Shown in pieces: positions 45,045-57,102 of a stretch of DNA of 64,000 nucleotides. Below the pieces are notes generated by a model that did not search any database, had not been told where the DNA came from, and saw only the letters and a program-made list of their open reading frames with translations. The first letter of the stretch is position 1, and each line of letters starts with the position of its first letter. The stretch is from Lepidodermella squamata. Lineage: Eukaryota > Gastrotricha. The DNA lies in NCBI GenBank assembly GCA_047495785.1, contig JBLDXI010000078.1, positions 1 to 64,000 of the forward strand. Reading direction: 5' to 3'. A program made the position numbers and the translations under genes.

Positions 45045-48000
45045 TCAGGGTTGAATGTATCCTTTAATCCAATCCAAGACTCGGCAAACCCTGGAATATA
45101 TTCCAGGCGAATTGGCCACGCCGCAAGAGTTGCCATAGGAAACAATTCCAATCTGGCGATAAGGCCCATTTCCGTCTCGCCTGCACATCAAAGGCCCGCC
45201 AGAATCGCCAAGGCACGTATCGACGCCCTTAACCTCCGCTCCGGCACACATTTGGGCATCTGTTATCCTGTCGTAGCCTCCTAAAACTTCGCAGGACGCC
45301 GCCGAGGAAATGGTCAAATTGACTTTTTTCAGAGTATTAGACATACGCTCGCCCCGTTCCGTCATACCCCAACCAGCGGCTGAAACTTGAACACAACTGT
45401 CGACGCGTTGGTTATCCCTCGAGTACGTTCCGTCGCACATTGACGAGTCGGGCAGGCATATCAAGCGAGCGGAACTTGTCAAGACGACCGGTGACTCTAG
45501 CTTAATCAGGGCGACATCGAAGTTGTAGTTGTCCGATTTGCTGTAGTTAGGATGGATGACGAAGCTTCTCGATAGACGGCGAACATATTGGCTTGTTTCA
45601 CTTTCACTAGAAAAATTAGTCCGGCCAATCTCCGCTATTATCCCTACCAAGCCATTCCTGTTAACGGTCAAGCAATGGGCTGCAGTTAGGAGCCATGACG
45701 GAGAGATGAGAGAAGCGCCGCAGTACATGGGCTCGCTTTGTCCGGAATACGTGATTTCGAGTCTAGTCATCCACGGGAGTTCGCCAGGTTCAGCGAAAGC
45801 TCCGCCCATTATTTTTGGCGTCGCCCCGATTCCACAAGCGCTGTAGTCGACTTCAATTCACAATGTAATAAAGCGCGTTCCATAAGTTGCGCAACCATTT
45901 GTCATTTCGAAACGTTTCGAAGGAAATTGATCTAATTTTTCAAATTATCGAGGAAAACCTGAAAATCCCAGATAGTAACTGGTTCGATAATTTTCGGTTT
46001 TTACCTGATTGGATCAAATCTCTTAGAATTTTTTCAATCCAATTTTCATGATTGCTATTCTCATGGCATTTCGAATTGCGGTCAGATATTTCTGGCTATA
46101 GACTAGATTAAAACGTTCCATATCATTTCAGAGTTTCTGTTTCCTTTTCCGTTCATTTCCTTCTCTTGCGTTACTTATGGAACTCGCCCTAGAACATGAA
46201 ATGTCAGGTTCTCACCTTGTGCTCTTCCGCATCTCGGCAGCTCGTTGCTCCATTCACCATCCGCCTGACAAGTTGTTTCTGGGCTAGACTGCCGGGTGAA
46301 GGCATAGCCTGCCAGGCATTCAATCACGATAACGCTACCAGTGGGGAGAGAAGTATCTGCTTGGACAATTCGTCCACTTGCTTTCAGCTTCAATAAAGAA
46401 TTCGGTCTGCTGGGGACTGTGCAAGGCTCGCCGGTTGCCTAGTAGCCGTAAACAAATAGGCGTTTTAAAACAAAGGACAATAGCTGTTAGCAGAAATTTA
46501 TTTCGCAATTCTGCTTCATTCTGCTTCATTCCAATTATATATTAAATATACCCGCAACGTGGTATGGGGAAATTCTTGAAAAAAACGATGAAACAGCGCA
46601 AAACGCTACACTGTTACACCCAAGCGTAAAATATCGCGCAAGCATTAACGTAACTATTTTGTTGTTTGCGTGCTGCCGAAACGCTATCGAAGGACGAACC
46701 TAACCTCTAACCCTATCCTAAAATACATTTACGGGTAGATAGCAGACACCCCGAAACGTCTTGAATATAAAGAAATACCAGAAATATTTGGTCCAACCGA
46801 GCAAAATACGGAAAATTAACGAATAAGGTACAGGAGTTTCCCAAGTAAATTTATAATTTATTCGTTGAAATCGCAGTTTAAGCTCATAGCGAGCGAGGTT
46901 TTGCTGATGATGGAAAATAGAATTCATGAATTTTCTTTATGCCGGACCTGATTTGTTATATTCATGTTGATATCAATTTATGTTGGAACTTACAGGTGCT
47001 TGCTGCCGTAAGACGCAAGACCCAGGCTGAGACCATGTCAAGTTCGAGAGGCACGTTATCACCGCATTGCCATGCAGCTGGAAATTTCTATCGCATGATA
47101 TGTTTCGCGTAGCTCCGACGTTGGAGAGCCCAGAAGATACGGTGCCGTTTCGTATCGTAGGTGGTTGACCGCAAACTTATAGAAAATTAATTCCTCAAGC
47201 GATCAACGCGAAATAAAAAATAAGGTTAGGGATTAGAGATAGGTCGTTTTACGTGGACCATAGTGGAAAGTGGATGAAATTGACCTATGATTTCCGAACT
47301 CAAGAGCTGAGTCAACTGGGATTTTTTGATGATTAAAACTGGTAAAGTCGAATTGCGATTAAAATGAGTCGTAAATATGTTCAGATCGTTAGAGTTTAGT
47401 TCAAAAAAGAAATGCGCGCATTATTAACTTACTCATAGGGCTACTACATCTTCCATTAATCGCCGGGCGAAAAGGAGGTAAGCAGGTGGCGAAATTGATA
47501 GAGGCGGAGTAGTTATAACCTGCGTTGCATTTGACGATAACGGCGTCTCCTTTCTCCACTGCAGTACTTGGGCTTAAAACTTCACCGGTATCAACCAATG
47601 TATCCGGGTCCGCTCGGCTGACGTAGCCTGATCGAACGGCAGGTACGTAACATGACTGCTCAGGAGTATCCCTCGGTCGTGGTACATCAGTGTTCTCAGT
47701 GATCCAATCAAGTACCTTGCATGCTCTGCTGTAGATGCTAGGAACGTCGCCGTTGCACGAATCATCGCCGTTTGAAATTACGCCAAGCAGATAATTCTTC
47801 CGTGAAATCGAACACATGAGCGGACCCCCAGAATCTCCAAAACACAAGTCGCTGTTATCTGTTGCGGATAAACACATCTTCGAGTCAGTGATGGTGACTG
47901 ATTTCGAGAGGCTGCGTGAATACTCCATCGAACAATTTTGATATGACCGAACCTGAAGATCTAGCTTCCTCGGGATCTCAGATAATCTAGCTGAGATACA

Positions 48001-48767
48001 AAATTGACATAAAATGTTTCGCTGTTGGTATTATTTTAATACTGCGAGCGAAATAGCCCCAGCCGGCTGTAACCCCCGAGTCGCATCCGTCGATTAAATT
48101 CGCAGTTATCGCGTTGTTGCGGCACATTTTGTTCACATCTGGCAAACAAATTGGTTTGATTTCCTCAGAAAATCTTGGTACAGGGCTTATCAGTCGCAAC
48201 AGAGCAAAATCATGGTCAAAGAAATTCTGACTCCCGTTGTATCTCGGATGAACAAGTGGTGGGAGAGACGCCGGAGATGCGTAGGAATTCTCCTCATACC
48301 GAACACTGATGTTGTAGCGACCAAGTAAAGCTTTGATGCTGTTTATCAAAAGTTTAAAACGTGCAGGATCAAACATGGAAAATAACTGAAAACTACAAAA
48401 TTGGAGTCGTTCCGTTATTCCGAACGCAATGAGCTGCTGTAATCAGCCATTGCTTCGAGATGAGAGAAGCTCCACAGTAGCTAGGCGATGATTCGGCACT
48501 CCAATATATCTCCAGGAAGACCTTTAACAAAAGTATCCTTTTTTGAGCATATCAGACAAATACAAATATGCGAACCAGCCAAGGATACTCATTTGGTTCT
48601 ACTGGATGGCTAGCTGGGCCTCTTGATTTCGGCCTAAGAAAAGGTTTACCAACACCACACTCGAGATCTTCAGCTACCTCCCCGGAAATGACTCCAACAA
48701 AAGCGATGGCTACGATCATAGAGAACGCAGTGATCACTACGTTCTCTATGGCTACGATAAGGCGCAT
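45045..48767 (-). CDS. Secreted protein with two trypsin-like domains and three CCP modules
   Basis: Seven exons (48767-48564, 48521-48426, 48385-48043, 47990-47433, 47175-46994, 46438-46216, 45850-45045) join in consistent phase to 803 residues. The order is signal or anchor segment; protease 1 (YCGASLI, TAAHC, HDFALLRL, GDSGGPL); CCP 1 (near 47600-47433); CCP 2 (47175-46994, ICGQPPTIRNG to PGSC); CCP 3 (46438-46216, CTVPS to LPRC); protease 2 (KIMGGAF, TAAHC, NFDVALIKL, GDSGGPL). Both catalytic triads are complete. Both have Asp six residues before the active Ser, predicting cleavage after Arg or Lys. CCP plus protease architecture is usual in complement- or clotting-like cascades. The intron after exon 2 is only 40 bp, with an atypical GTTCGG donor. 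One gene rather than two is inferred from phase continuity. Confidence 0.8.
48717..48750. repeat. 34-bp near-perfect palindrome in the signal-peptide codons
   Basis: CATAGAGAACG (48717-48727) is repeated in inverse at 48740-48750 around AGTGATCACT. It overlaps the N-terminal coding region of the double protease. Confidence 0.7.
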
Positions 48768-50209
48768 TGTAAAATTCGCCGTGCTACAGCGTGCAACAAA
48801 AATTAGATGATGTAAATAAGATAATACATAAGAGAAAAATAAGATCTGCTGTGAATTTCGTGTACACCATGCGTAAAATCTCCAACTTGTAATATTTTCT
48901 CATGTTTTCATTCACGTTTTCATTACTTGTACAATACACAGATGCAACGTGTGTGTAGAATCTTTTACAATGCTGAGTTGATGGGTTGTTGTGTGGGCGA
49001 CATTCAAAGGCAGTTCGAAACATCCGGAATAATGAAAATGAATATAAACTTCCAAGTTCTAATAAGTTCTGGCTTTTGAGGTTCGAATAAGTTCTATTAT
49101 TTTACTATTACTATACTACTATTACCACAAATGCAAAGGCTCGGGAGACACGCGTTTGCATTTACGGAGGGTTGCATTTATAGAGGGCTGATAAAGAGCT
49201 AGCAATGAATCATAAGTGCGTCGCTAAGTTTTTTCTTAGTTGCTAAGGCGACGATGATTTTAGTGGTTAGCCATAGTTTAAAATATGCCGGGACAAATTA
49301 AGTAAACCTGCAATGATTTTAATGGGTTGTAGTATTTGTAAATGCAAAAAACTCGAATAATCGCGTGCGCACGAAGTAATTCGCAATCTCTTAAATAAAA
49401 ACAACAGTCTGTAAAGATCGAGAGGTTTGGTGTTGGGTGAGATAACACCGCGCGACCGTCGAGTTGAAAAGCTAGAAATCCGCCCGCAGAGTTGAAATTT
49501 GTTGCTAACGCCGCCTGCTTTTTCACCTTAATTAAAAATTATCAAACTGAAAGTTTAATTTTAATGAAAAATAATGTTTAAACAAATAAAAGGAACTAAA
49601 TCGCTGGCAAATACTGAGGTTTTCCATTAAAAGAGGTTGCATTCATGGAAGGCGCACTGTATTCAACGAATCTTACCAAATCTATGACTTGAGCTGTCAC
49701 AGCAAGAACTTGGGTAATCTTGAGCGCGCACGGGCACGCTTCGGATTTGAGCCTCAATATTAACACATTCGCTGCCATAGACATACTATGCGGTGAAAAC
49801 CCAACCTCGTAAACGTTGACCATCCGTTTCAGCCTCATAGAGTTGAAATCAGCGTATTCAAGCGCATCAAAAATCCTCAGAATAACACCACAGTCTTGCG
49901 GATTGGCACCTTTTCTGTAGCAAAATTACATTCAACTCTTCAGCGATGGCATTCAAGCGAGTTAGATCCGGGGGAGGGCGAAATTTCCTGTTTTTCGCGC
50001 CCACGGAGGTGCACTTTCGAGTCACAATTTTAGGTTTATATTCCAGTGATACTTGCTCTAATGCCCATTCTTCATGTTTAGCCGTTGAGCTTTACAATAA
50101 ATGCAGATGAATCTTCATATAAAGCCTTTGAAAAATAAAAAAGTAAAAAAATGTATATAACAAATTATCCTCAAATTGTCTTTTGAATCTGATTGACGCT
50201 GATTCTTGA
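48768..50209. other. Intergenic
   Basis: No gene supported. The piece 49979-50043 recurs in diverged form at 50912-50985 (CCTGTTTTTCGCGCCC and GAGTCACAATTTTAGGTT). Confidence 0.4.
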
Positions 50210-50214
50210 TGCTT

Positions 50215-50520
50215 TCAACTGAGCGGCCGCTCCTTTCTCGGATGTCAAGCCTCGCCCTGCAATTTGACTAACATTCGAGGCAAGGAAGATCGAAAAATCT
50301 CTTTTTTTGAAGTATTATGATTGTTTTCAAATTTTCAAGCCGACAGCCTGGTCACTTACATCGACAAAGCCCTCAGCTTAATGTCATTAGATTTTTCCTT
50401 TCAACTTACCGCCTAAATTACAGCCAGCAGTGACTTGCTCTTCATCGAATGGATCGGTCTGCTGTAATATCTGGCCTCCACCCTTCCCCAATGATGCATC
50501 GGCAACAATGCCGAAAATGG
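50215..50520 (+). pseudogene. Relic of a lectin-family gene
   Basis: Three consecutive exon-like pieces match exons 7-9 of the lectin gene at 58854-61047: TCCTTTCTCGGATGTC (50232), ACTTACATCGACAAAGC (50354), and a CAG acceptor followed by PAVTCSSSNGSVC (50422). Spacing matches the donor gene's introns, but the middle exon is disrupted and no other exons are seen. It is an isolated genomic fragment of a duplicated gene. Confidence 0.6.
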
Positions 50521-51202
50521 AGCTCGAAGTGGCAAGTGGCAAGGAACCGATCCTTCTCAACATGGAGAGGCATGTCGCAATCGCCCGGCCGAATGCAAGA
50601 CGAGCTGTAAGATAGGCAGCTCGTCTGAAAAAAAACTTCTGAAGTTTGAGCAAAATAGTTTACTGATATGACCGAATCTTGCCAATACTTAAGGATTGAA
50701 AGTTTCCCATTTCAATCGATGCGCATGACTCCGCCTTCTCGCTGGCGCTTGCTAACCAGCTGTGCTGTCCAACGTCGCTCTCTGGGCCAATGAGAACCCG
50801 CGCCCAACGGTAACGCAGGCGGACATGAAAATTTGCGTTGCCCTTGTTTCATTGGTACAACAAATTGATATTCAAATTGTCATTGAATTGCGTTTCAAGC
50901 AAGTTGGGTGTTAATTTCCTGTTTTTTTGCGCCCCCGTGCTATTAGCCAAGGAAATGCACTTTCCAGTCACAATTTCAGGTTCATTTCTAATTTTGGAGA
51001 CAGACTTGTCATAAAACTTGACGAGGCGAGGAATAGCCCGTACCGTCCTGTTATCACGCGCCCTCGTGCAATTAGCCCGCTTTTCGGGTGACGGTTTTTC
51101 GCGGATTTCCTCATCGCGGATGGAAAAAAGAAAGCTGCAACCCCCAGTGATTGATTTCATATTTCGCCTGCTGCTCATTTTCGCTGGAATTCGCTTCCAA
51201 GA
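50521..51202. other. Intergenic upstream of the GABA-B-like gene
   Basis: No gene supported. It carries the second copy of the small repeat (50912-50985). Confidence 0.4.
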
Positions 51203-53512
51203 ATGTTAACCCTGAACCTTATTTTATGGCTAACGATGCAATCGATTCTTTTCGCAGGAGCCCAAAATTCGAAAATGGAGGTTATTCCTATAACCACACC
51301 GATGCCCTCAACAATGAGTGTAGTTACCTGGCGAAACGAAAGCGTCAACGTCACATCGACAAGGCCGAAAGTTTTAAGGGTGCTCACGTCGCTAATGTAT
51401 TCAGGCGGCAATCCTCTTGGTCCGATCGGCGTTCTAGCTCAAAGGCTTGCTGTCGAGAAGTTAGCTAGTATGCCAAACTGGCTGCCAGGGTACGACTTAC
51501 AATTCGACTTGATCGACGACCGATGCGAAGACACAGCATCGATTGTTGAGCTTACGAGAAAGATGAGAGATTACAGCGATGGCGATTACGAATCCGTTCT
51601 ACCCCTTGTAGTCATGATGGAATCAGCCCAAGAAGGTCAAATGAAGATGGTCAACATTTTGCGAGGTTACAATATGATGGGAATGAACATTTATCCCATG
51701 CCTCAAATTTTCGATAAGAAGCATCGCTACCCCAACTATTTGCCGTTTGGCGAGAGGCAGGACTACTTTGTACCAGCCGGGGTCGAGTTCATCGATAAGA
51801 TGGGTTGGAAACGGGTCGCAGTTTTGGCAGACACCAACACATTTACTAACATGGTAAGGGGAATTTTTTTGTCATAATGCTCACTGAACCTTTTTCCCAG
51901 ATGGATCCTATAATGGTTCGGGAATTCGAGGCTCGAAACATCTCCCTGGTTTATATGGACAAGTTCGGAGAGGAAGCAGATGACGAAGTCGAAATGAATT
52001 CGGTATTTACGGCTTTGAAGAAGAAAAAGCCGAGAATCATCATGCTGGGGTTAGTTCGTAGTGCGCTGCCCATCGCTTGTTACCTTCACAAGTATGATAT
52101 GTACAGCCCCGCTTACGTTGTTTTCTCATATGGCTGGACCTACTTCGATGAGAATAATGATATCCCTGACTCATTGTCTTCATGGTGTACCAAGGAAATG
52201 ATCCTGACAGTCCTGCCTAGGTTCATTTTCTTTTCAGATGGGTTCATGGCTGACATTTTCGGCGATGATTTCAAGGAATCGCTCGGGGAAACTAAGGATT
52301 CGTTCCTCAACTATGTCCGCCAGGGCGTGAATGATACCTCTACGGCTATTGGCTACGAATACTTCGCGCCTGTAATCTACGACCGTATTGTCATAGCTGG
52401 CCATTTGCTCAATGAAACTGAAAATTACTTGAATTCACTCAATTCGACTTTGGCAGACTGGACGCTCGATTCCACAGATTACAATCAAAACAAAAATTTC
52501 ATGATTGATCTTTTTCGGAAGATGTCTGGAAAACTGTCTCTGAAAGGCATCAAAGGCGAATGGAGCTACGATCCGAAAATTGATCTCCCTACAGGTTACA
52601 TGCCAATCATTTTTACTCAGGCGGTAGTCGAAAAAGGTCGCAGTAGGTCTGTAAATGTTGGCCACTACATTTCGAAAAGAGCCAGTGGCAAAATGACAAT
52701 TTACGATGGGAAAATCAATTGGTACACTGATGATGGGTCCCCACCCAAGGATCGGCTAATAGTTCTGATTCTTAACATGCCTATGGTTACGTTAACAGCT
52801 AACATCAGTCTGCTTACAATTGGGGCAGCCTTTTCTATGTTGTTGATCTCGCAACTGGTTTTTGCCCTGGCTAGATCGAAGTATGGAGTTTTTATAGAGG
52901 CAGTCTTCTTAAAAGGGAGTTTGATCGCAGTTGCCCACGTTTTCGCAATACCTATAGGATTTCTCCAGAATCCTTGCCCGAATATCACTGCAATGATTCT
53001 TCTTATCGCTCTTGGGTCTAATGGTGCTTTCACAAATGCGTCGGACGGCGAAAACTTCGGTTAGCAACTCGCAAACTTCGGAAAAGTGAAGCGAAACGTC
53101 GGACGGTGTTATCAGTGGCAATTCGGACGCGCGCGCGCAGCGAGACGTCCGACGTTCTATTGTTCTTCTCCCGAAGTTAGCGCGCATACCTCTCAACGAG
53201 CGCACGCACTTTTATATAGCGGAAAACGGCCGGGTACAGCAACTTTTTTTTCATTTCGGTCCCAATTAAAAAAATGTTTTCAAATAAAGGTAGATGACGT
53301 AAAAAGCAACACGAGCATATATAATTTTACTATTATCGCATTTATCAAGCCAAACATGTTGTTCTATAGTAAAAATGAAAGCAAATCAAGTCGAAGCACA
53401 GTATAAGGATGCAAAATGCGAAAATCAGAAATGAGAAAATGAATTTACATTCATGAGATGTTAATCATTTTAGTGCGAATATTAAAAATCGACAGAAACC
53501 GACTGCTGAAAT

Positions 53513-54960
53513 TTAGAATTTTCGATTCAGCATTTTTGACTGCCAGGCAACCATGCCCGATTCGGACTGGAACCAGATGGTTAAATTCGAGCGCAACTGC
53601 TGGCCGTGGTCGAAACCCTTTTTCTCGGTGACGCGAATATTCTCTGGGACGAAATTCGGAAGCGCGCCTTCTTTCTCGATCTCCTGCCACGTGTCCCACG
53701 CCTCGCGATCGCCGATGTTGTAGTTAGAAACCTCGGCCATTGCGAAATTATGAAGCGTACAGATGGCCAGCACGGCGTCTTCTGCCATTTCTGGGCTCAA
53801 CTCCATCACTTTCCGAAGTAGGCGGAATCTAGCTGATGCAATGCCGAATGCGTTTTCGACGACACGCCGACCGCGAGATAAACGATAATTAAAAGTTTGC
53901 TTATTAGCCGGCAAATTTCCGGATGTTTGTCCGGGATAGGGTGAAAGGAAGTTCCAGTCTAGCCCGAACGCCGCATCGCCAACAAAATAATGGTTCGCCT
54001 TCATATTGCCACCAGGTAGAGGAATAGACTCTGTTGGCGTGGTGTTGCTGCAATATTCCAGCAGGCCGCTATTCTTGAATACCCCGCCGTCACTGAAACG
54101 GCCGTGGGCACCGACATCGACCAGGCAGAAGCGATACTTGGCGTCAACCACCGCCATTAGCACAATCGAGTAAGTTCCCTAAAAAAATAAAAAAATAAAT
54201 AAAAAAAAACCAAAAAAATTAAAATTAAAAATTTACAATTTAATTTTGAGAATATTTTTTTAAATAAAATAAAATAAAATAAAATAAAATAAAATAAAAT
54301 AAAATAAAATAAAATAAAATAAAATAAAATAAAATAAAAAATAAATAAATAAATAAATAAATAAAAATTGCTACCAACCTTATAATTATAATATTCGCTC
54401 CCAGATTTTGCCGGACGAACGATGACGCAGTGTTTTCCGTCTACCGCGCCGCAGCAGAACGGCAAATTCCAGTACTGGCCAAACTCGGCGGCGTTCTCTC
54501 GCCACGTTTCAGCGGTGGGAGTCGGCATGTAAATTGGCATTAGGGCGGTTGAGATCGCACGCATAGTTCTTTTCAAAATCGAATGAACTGTTGCCACGCC
54601 CATTCGAAACGAGTATGACAGGCTTGTCATCGACTCTCCAGTTGCTAAAAAACGAACGGTCAGCGCCATTTTTTCTTCGAGCGAGATGCCATGCCGGCCG
54701 AATATCGACGGCTTGGCAGTAATAGGCCGTACCAGTGCGACAAGTTTGTTGAATGCGGCAATATCGAGGCGATAATAATTTTGAAATCGCTCATTATCCA
54801 TCAGCAGCTCGCGGTGTAGACAATGGAAATGACCCAGCATTGGCCGTTGCCGATTCACCGGGTGAATGCCATAACGACGCACTTTTTTCTGTGCTCGTTT
54901 TCGGCGTAAATGCAACGCTAAGCCGATTAGAAGAGCCTTGCGTCTACGGTCGCGAATCAT
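53513..54960 (-). CDS. PIF/Harbinger DDE transposase
   Basis: Exons 54960-54379 and 54178-53513 join in phase 0 to 415 residues, usual for the family. The N-terminal part has a helix-turn-helix-like region (SLEEKMALTVRFLATGESMTSL is the family's typical start; shown to 20 here: LTVRFLATGESMTSLSYSFR). Catalytic acidic residues are D in GAVDGKH, D in VGDAAFGL and E in VVENAFG. It should cut and paste the element in the nucleus, guided by the accessory protein. The 200-bp intron contains the AAAAT microsatellite. Confidence 0.88.
54263..54366. repeat. AAAAT then AAAT microsatellite
   Basis: A tract of about 15 AAAAT units (to about 54339) is followed by AAAT units to about 54366. It lies within the transposase intron. 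Confidence 0.95.
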
Positions 54961-55249
54961 TTCAGGAGAAGAGAAATTAATTAAATTTTCTTAATCAGAT
55001 TAGTGGCATCCAGGTGAGCGAGGCGAGGCGAGCATGACGACGAGCGTGGCGGCCGCGCATTGACGCAGCGCCTGCCGCCATCTTGGCGGTGCGCCCTTTG
55101 ATTTCTCAACATGGCGTCCGAAAATGCCGCGATTTTGGGTTATTTAAACCAATCCAACATCAGCTAGGGTATCATCGCTCAACTCAAAACTCGCCGAAAA
55201 CTAGACTTTCACTCAGCTTTTACTCGAATTTGGCTAGTTTTTCGTTAAA
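54961..55249. promoter_or_regulatory. Divergent promoter region of the Harbinger element
   Basis: This 289-bp GC-rich spacer lies between the two start codons, which face away from each other, so it probably drives both genes. No TATA box is obvious. Confidence 0.5.
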
Positions 55250-56347
55250 ATGAACGACATGCGCTATTATTTTCCGTCGTCGTCGTCGTCGTCGTCTCAG
55301 GTGACTTTCGATGACAGCCAACCGTACACGATGATGCAACCGTCTCAACACATGTCGTACTCGCAGTTGCCGCCAACACCGGTTCCGCCCAACAATTCTC
55401 GCCCGTCCTCGTCGGCTTCTTCGTCGTCGTCCGCGTCTTCTTCGATTTCGTTCGAGCAGCATCGCTCCGAGGTGCATGCCGCTATTATCGAGTTTGTTCG
55501 ACACAACCCGTCGCTTTGGCTGCCGTCAGACGTCAAATACAGCGACGTAGTCTTCAAAAATGCCCTGTGGGCTACTCTGGCCACACGCCTTCCGATGAAG
55601 CCCGCGACAGCGTCAGCCCCGGCACAGCCGTACACCTACAAAGAAGTGAGCGAGGAGTGGCAGCGTCTTCGCGACCGCTTCACTAAATGCCACAAGCAGT
55701 ACGTGGCGAGCGGCTCGGCAGCTGAGAAGACTGTCCGTTTCGCCTTCTACGAGGCGATGACCTTTCTGGCGGACGTAGTGATGTACAAAAACAAGTGAGT
55801 TATTTTATTTATTTTTTTTTAAATGAAAAATGTGCGGAAAATCGGAAACAAATTGCTTAAATTTTTCATATTTTTCAGAACGAAGTCGAATTTACCTGTT
55901 TCTTCGGCGTTACCTGCGTCAGTTGCCCGGCAACTTCGCCCCGACACGCCTCACACGCCTCAAACGCCTCAAACGCCTCAAACGCCTCAAGTCAATGCTA
56001 CTGGCGATTCTTCCGGCGACGCTGGTCAGTTGAACCCTCCGCCCGTCTTAGCCGGCGTTCAAGACTCGCAGTCGAACTTCATCGAACAGTCGACACCGTC
56101 AGCAGCAGCGGCAAGCAGTGGTCGGAAGAAGCGGAAGGCGGAAGAATCTGAAGAACTTGACCCACTTACCCGGGCGATAATCGCCTCGCTCGAGGGCGAG
56201 CCGCTCTTAACAGAGCGCCGTCGCGCTATTAATGAACAATTTGCGTCGATTTTGAATATTATTGATGAATCACCTCTCAGCAAAAGCGAAATATCGCGCT
56301 TGTTTTTCGATATTAGTGATTTAGTCCGTCGCACGGTGTTCAACTAA
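55250..56347 (+). CDS. MADF-domain accessory protein of the Harbinger element
   Basis: Exons 55250-55794 and 55879-56347 join to 337 residues. After a Ser-rich N-terminus (poly-Ser at about residues 7-13 and 50-65), a MADF domain spans about residues 68-180: IIEFVRHNPSLW, ALWATLA, EWQRLRDRFTK. Exon 2 adds a Thr-Pro-Gln repeat (HTPQTPQTPQ) and a C-terminal helix ending DISDLVRRTVFN, resembling the BESS-like interaction region found in many MADF proteins. In this superfamily such a protein binds the ends or carries the transposase into the nucleus. A polyadenylation signal AATAAA lies at 56445. Confidence 0.82.
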
Positions 56348-57102
56348 TTGTAAATTGTTTTGTAATTTTTTGTTGAATTTTTGTCTTAAATTGTTGAAAT
56401 GTGTTGTAGTATATGGTGTTGTAATTTCCGCTGTTGTTGAGCCCAATAAAACTTTTCCGCTCTTCGTTAGATTCTTTTGTTTAAACTCTTCGGTTCGGAC
56501 GCACTTCGGACGGTAGTTTTGCGGGTCTCCGATCCGACGTTCATTGTTTTGCGTGCGCGCGCTGCGTCGGACGCGCTATTGTTCAAACTTCGGGCGCGCA
56601 GGCCGAAGTGCGCGCGTTTGTGAAAGAAAATCTGAACGTCGGGCAACTATTACGCTACTTCGGTCGCCTATTACGAAACTTCGGGCGCCGAAAACGTCGG
56701 ACGCTCGTCGGACGCATTTGTGAAAGCACCATAGCTTTTATCGCCCGGTCTGTTGTGAGGAAGCGACGCGCTGCGAGGAATCACCCCGCAGTTTTTCTGA
56801 GGCGCATCGCATCCGCTGTGTACGTACTGGCCACGATTATCGTCGCCGGCGTGGCTATAGGACTGCTTGTCAGCCGCTCAAGTCAAGCTTTGATCATTCT
56901 TGGCGCGATCATAGGCTTGCTGTTTGCCGTTGTCAACAACGTCCTGATTTTGCTGATGAAACTCAAAAAACCCATCAGATCGCGGGGTACGACTCCATCA
57001 CGCATTGAGGATGTATACGCTCAGCCGAATGGTTTCCAGGCACGTTCCTGGATCAGCCCTTCCCCTTTGAGGCGTATTTATGCCCCACCAGATATGCACT
57101 GA

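Larger units (their letters stand above)
53023..56730. mobile_element. PIF/Harbinger DNA transposon, apparently complete
   Basis: Terminal inverted repeats start GGTGCTTTCACAAATGCGTC and are perfect for 20 bp, with further matches beyond. It encodes the two proteins typical of the superfamily, divergently: a DDE transposase and a DNA-binding (MADF) protein. Subterminal regions are GC-rich and packed with GTCGGACG and AACTTCGG motifs in both orientations. Flanks read TAA on the left and TAG on the right of a TGG...CCA boundary, near the expected 3-bp TWA duplication but not identical. Intact frames suggest recent insertion. Confidence 0.9.
51203..57102 (+). pseudogene. GABA-B-like family C receptor split by a transposon
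   Basis: Exons 51203-51853 and 51901-53022 (591 residues) precede the transposon. A further 123 residues in open frame follow it at 56731-57102. A signal peptide (MLTLNLILWLTMQSILFAG) leads a bilobed ligand domain resembling GABA-B subunits: GWKRVAVLADT, a cysteine then YLHKYDMYSPAYVVFSYGW, and a linker with INWYTDDGSPPKD in place of the GABA-B W-x-G-x-x-P-x-D. Two membrane helices and the start of a third come before the insertion; the rest of helix 3 and two more come after it. The usual seven are not all visible. Splicing across the element could in theory rescue a message, but no suitable sites stand out, so the gene is probably interrupted. Confidence 0.7.

Noticed and set aside
54250-54370. 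Phe/Ile-rich extension of the transposase frame through the microsatellite
   Set aside because: It is the translated AAAAT repeat inside an intron; GT-AG splicing removes it and restores the DDE domain.
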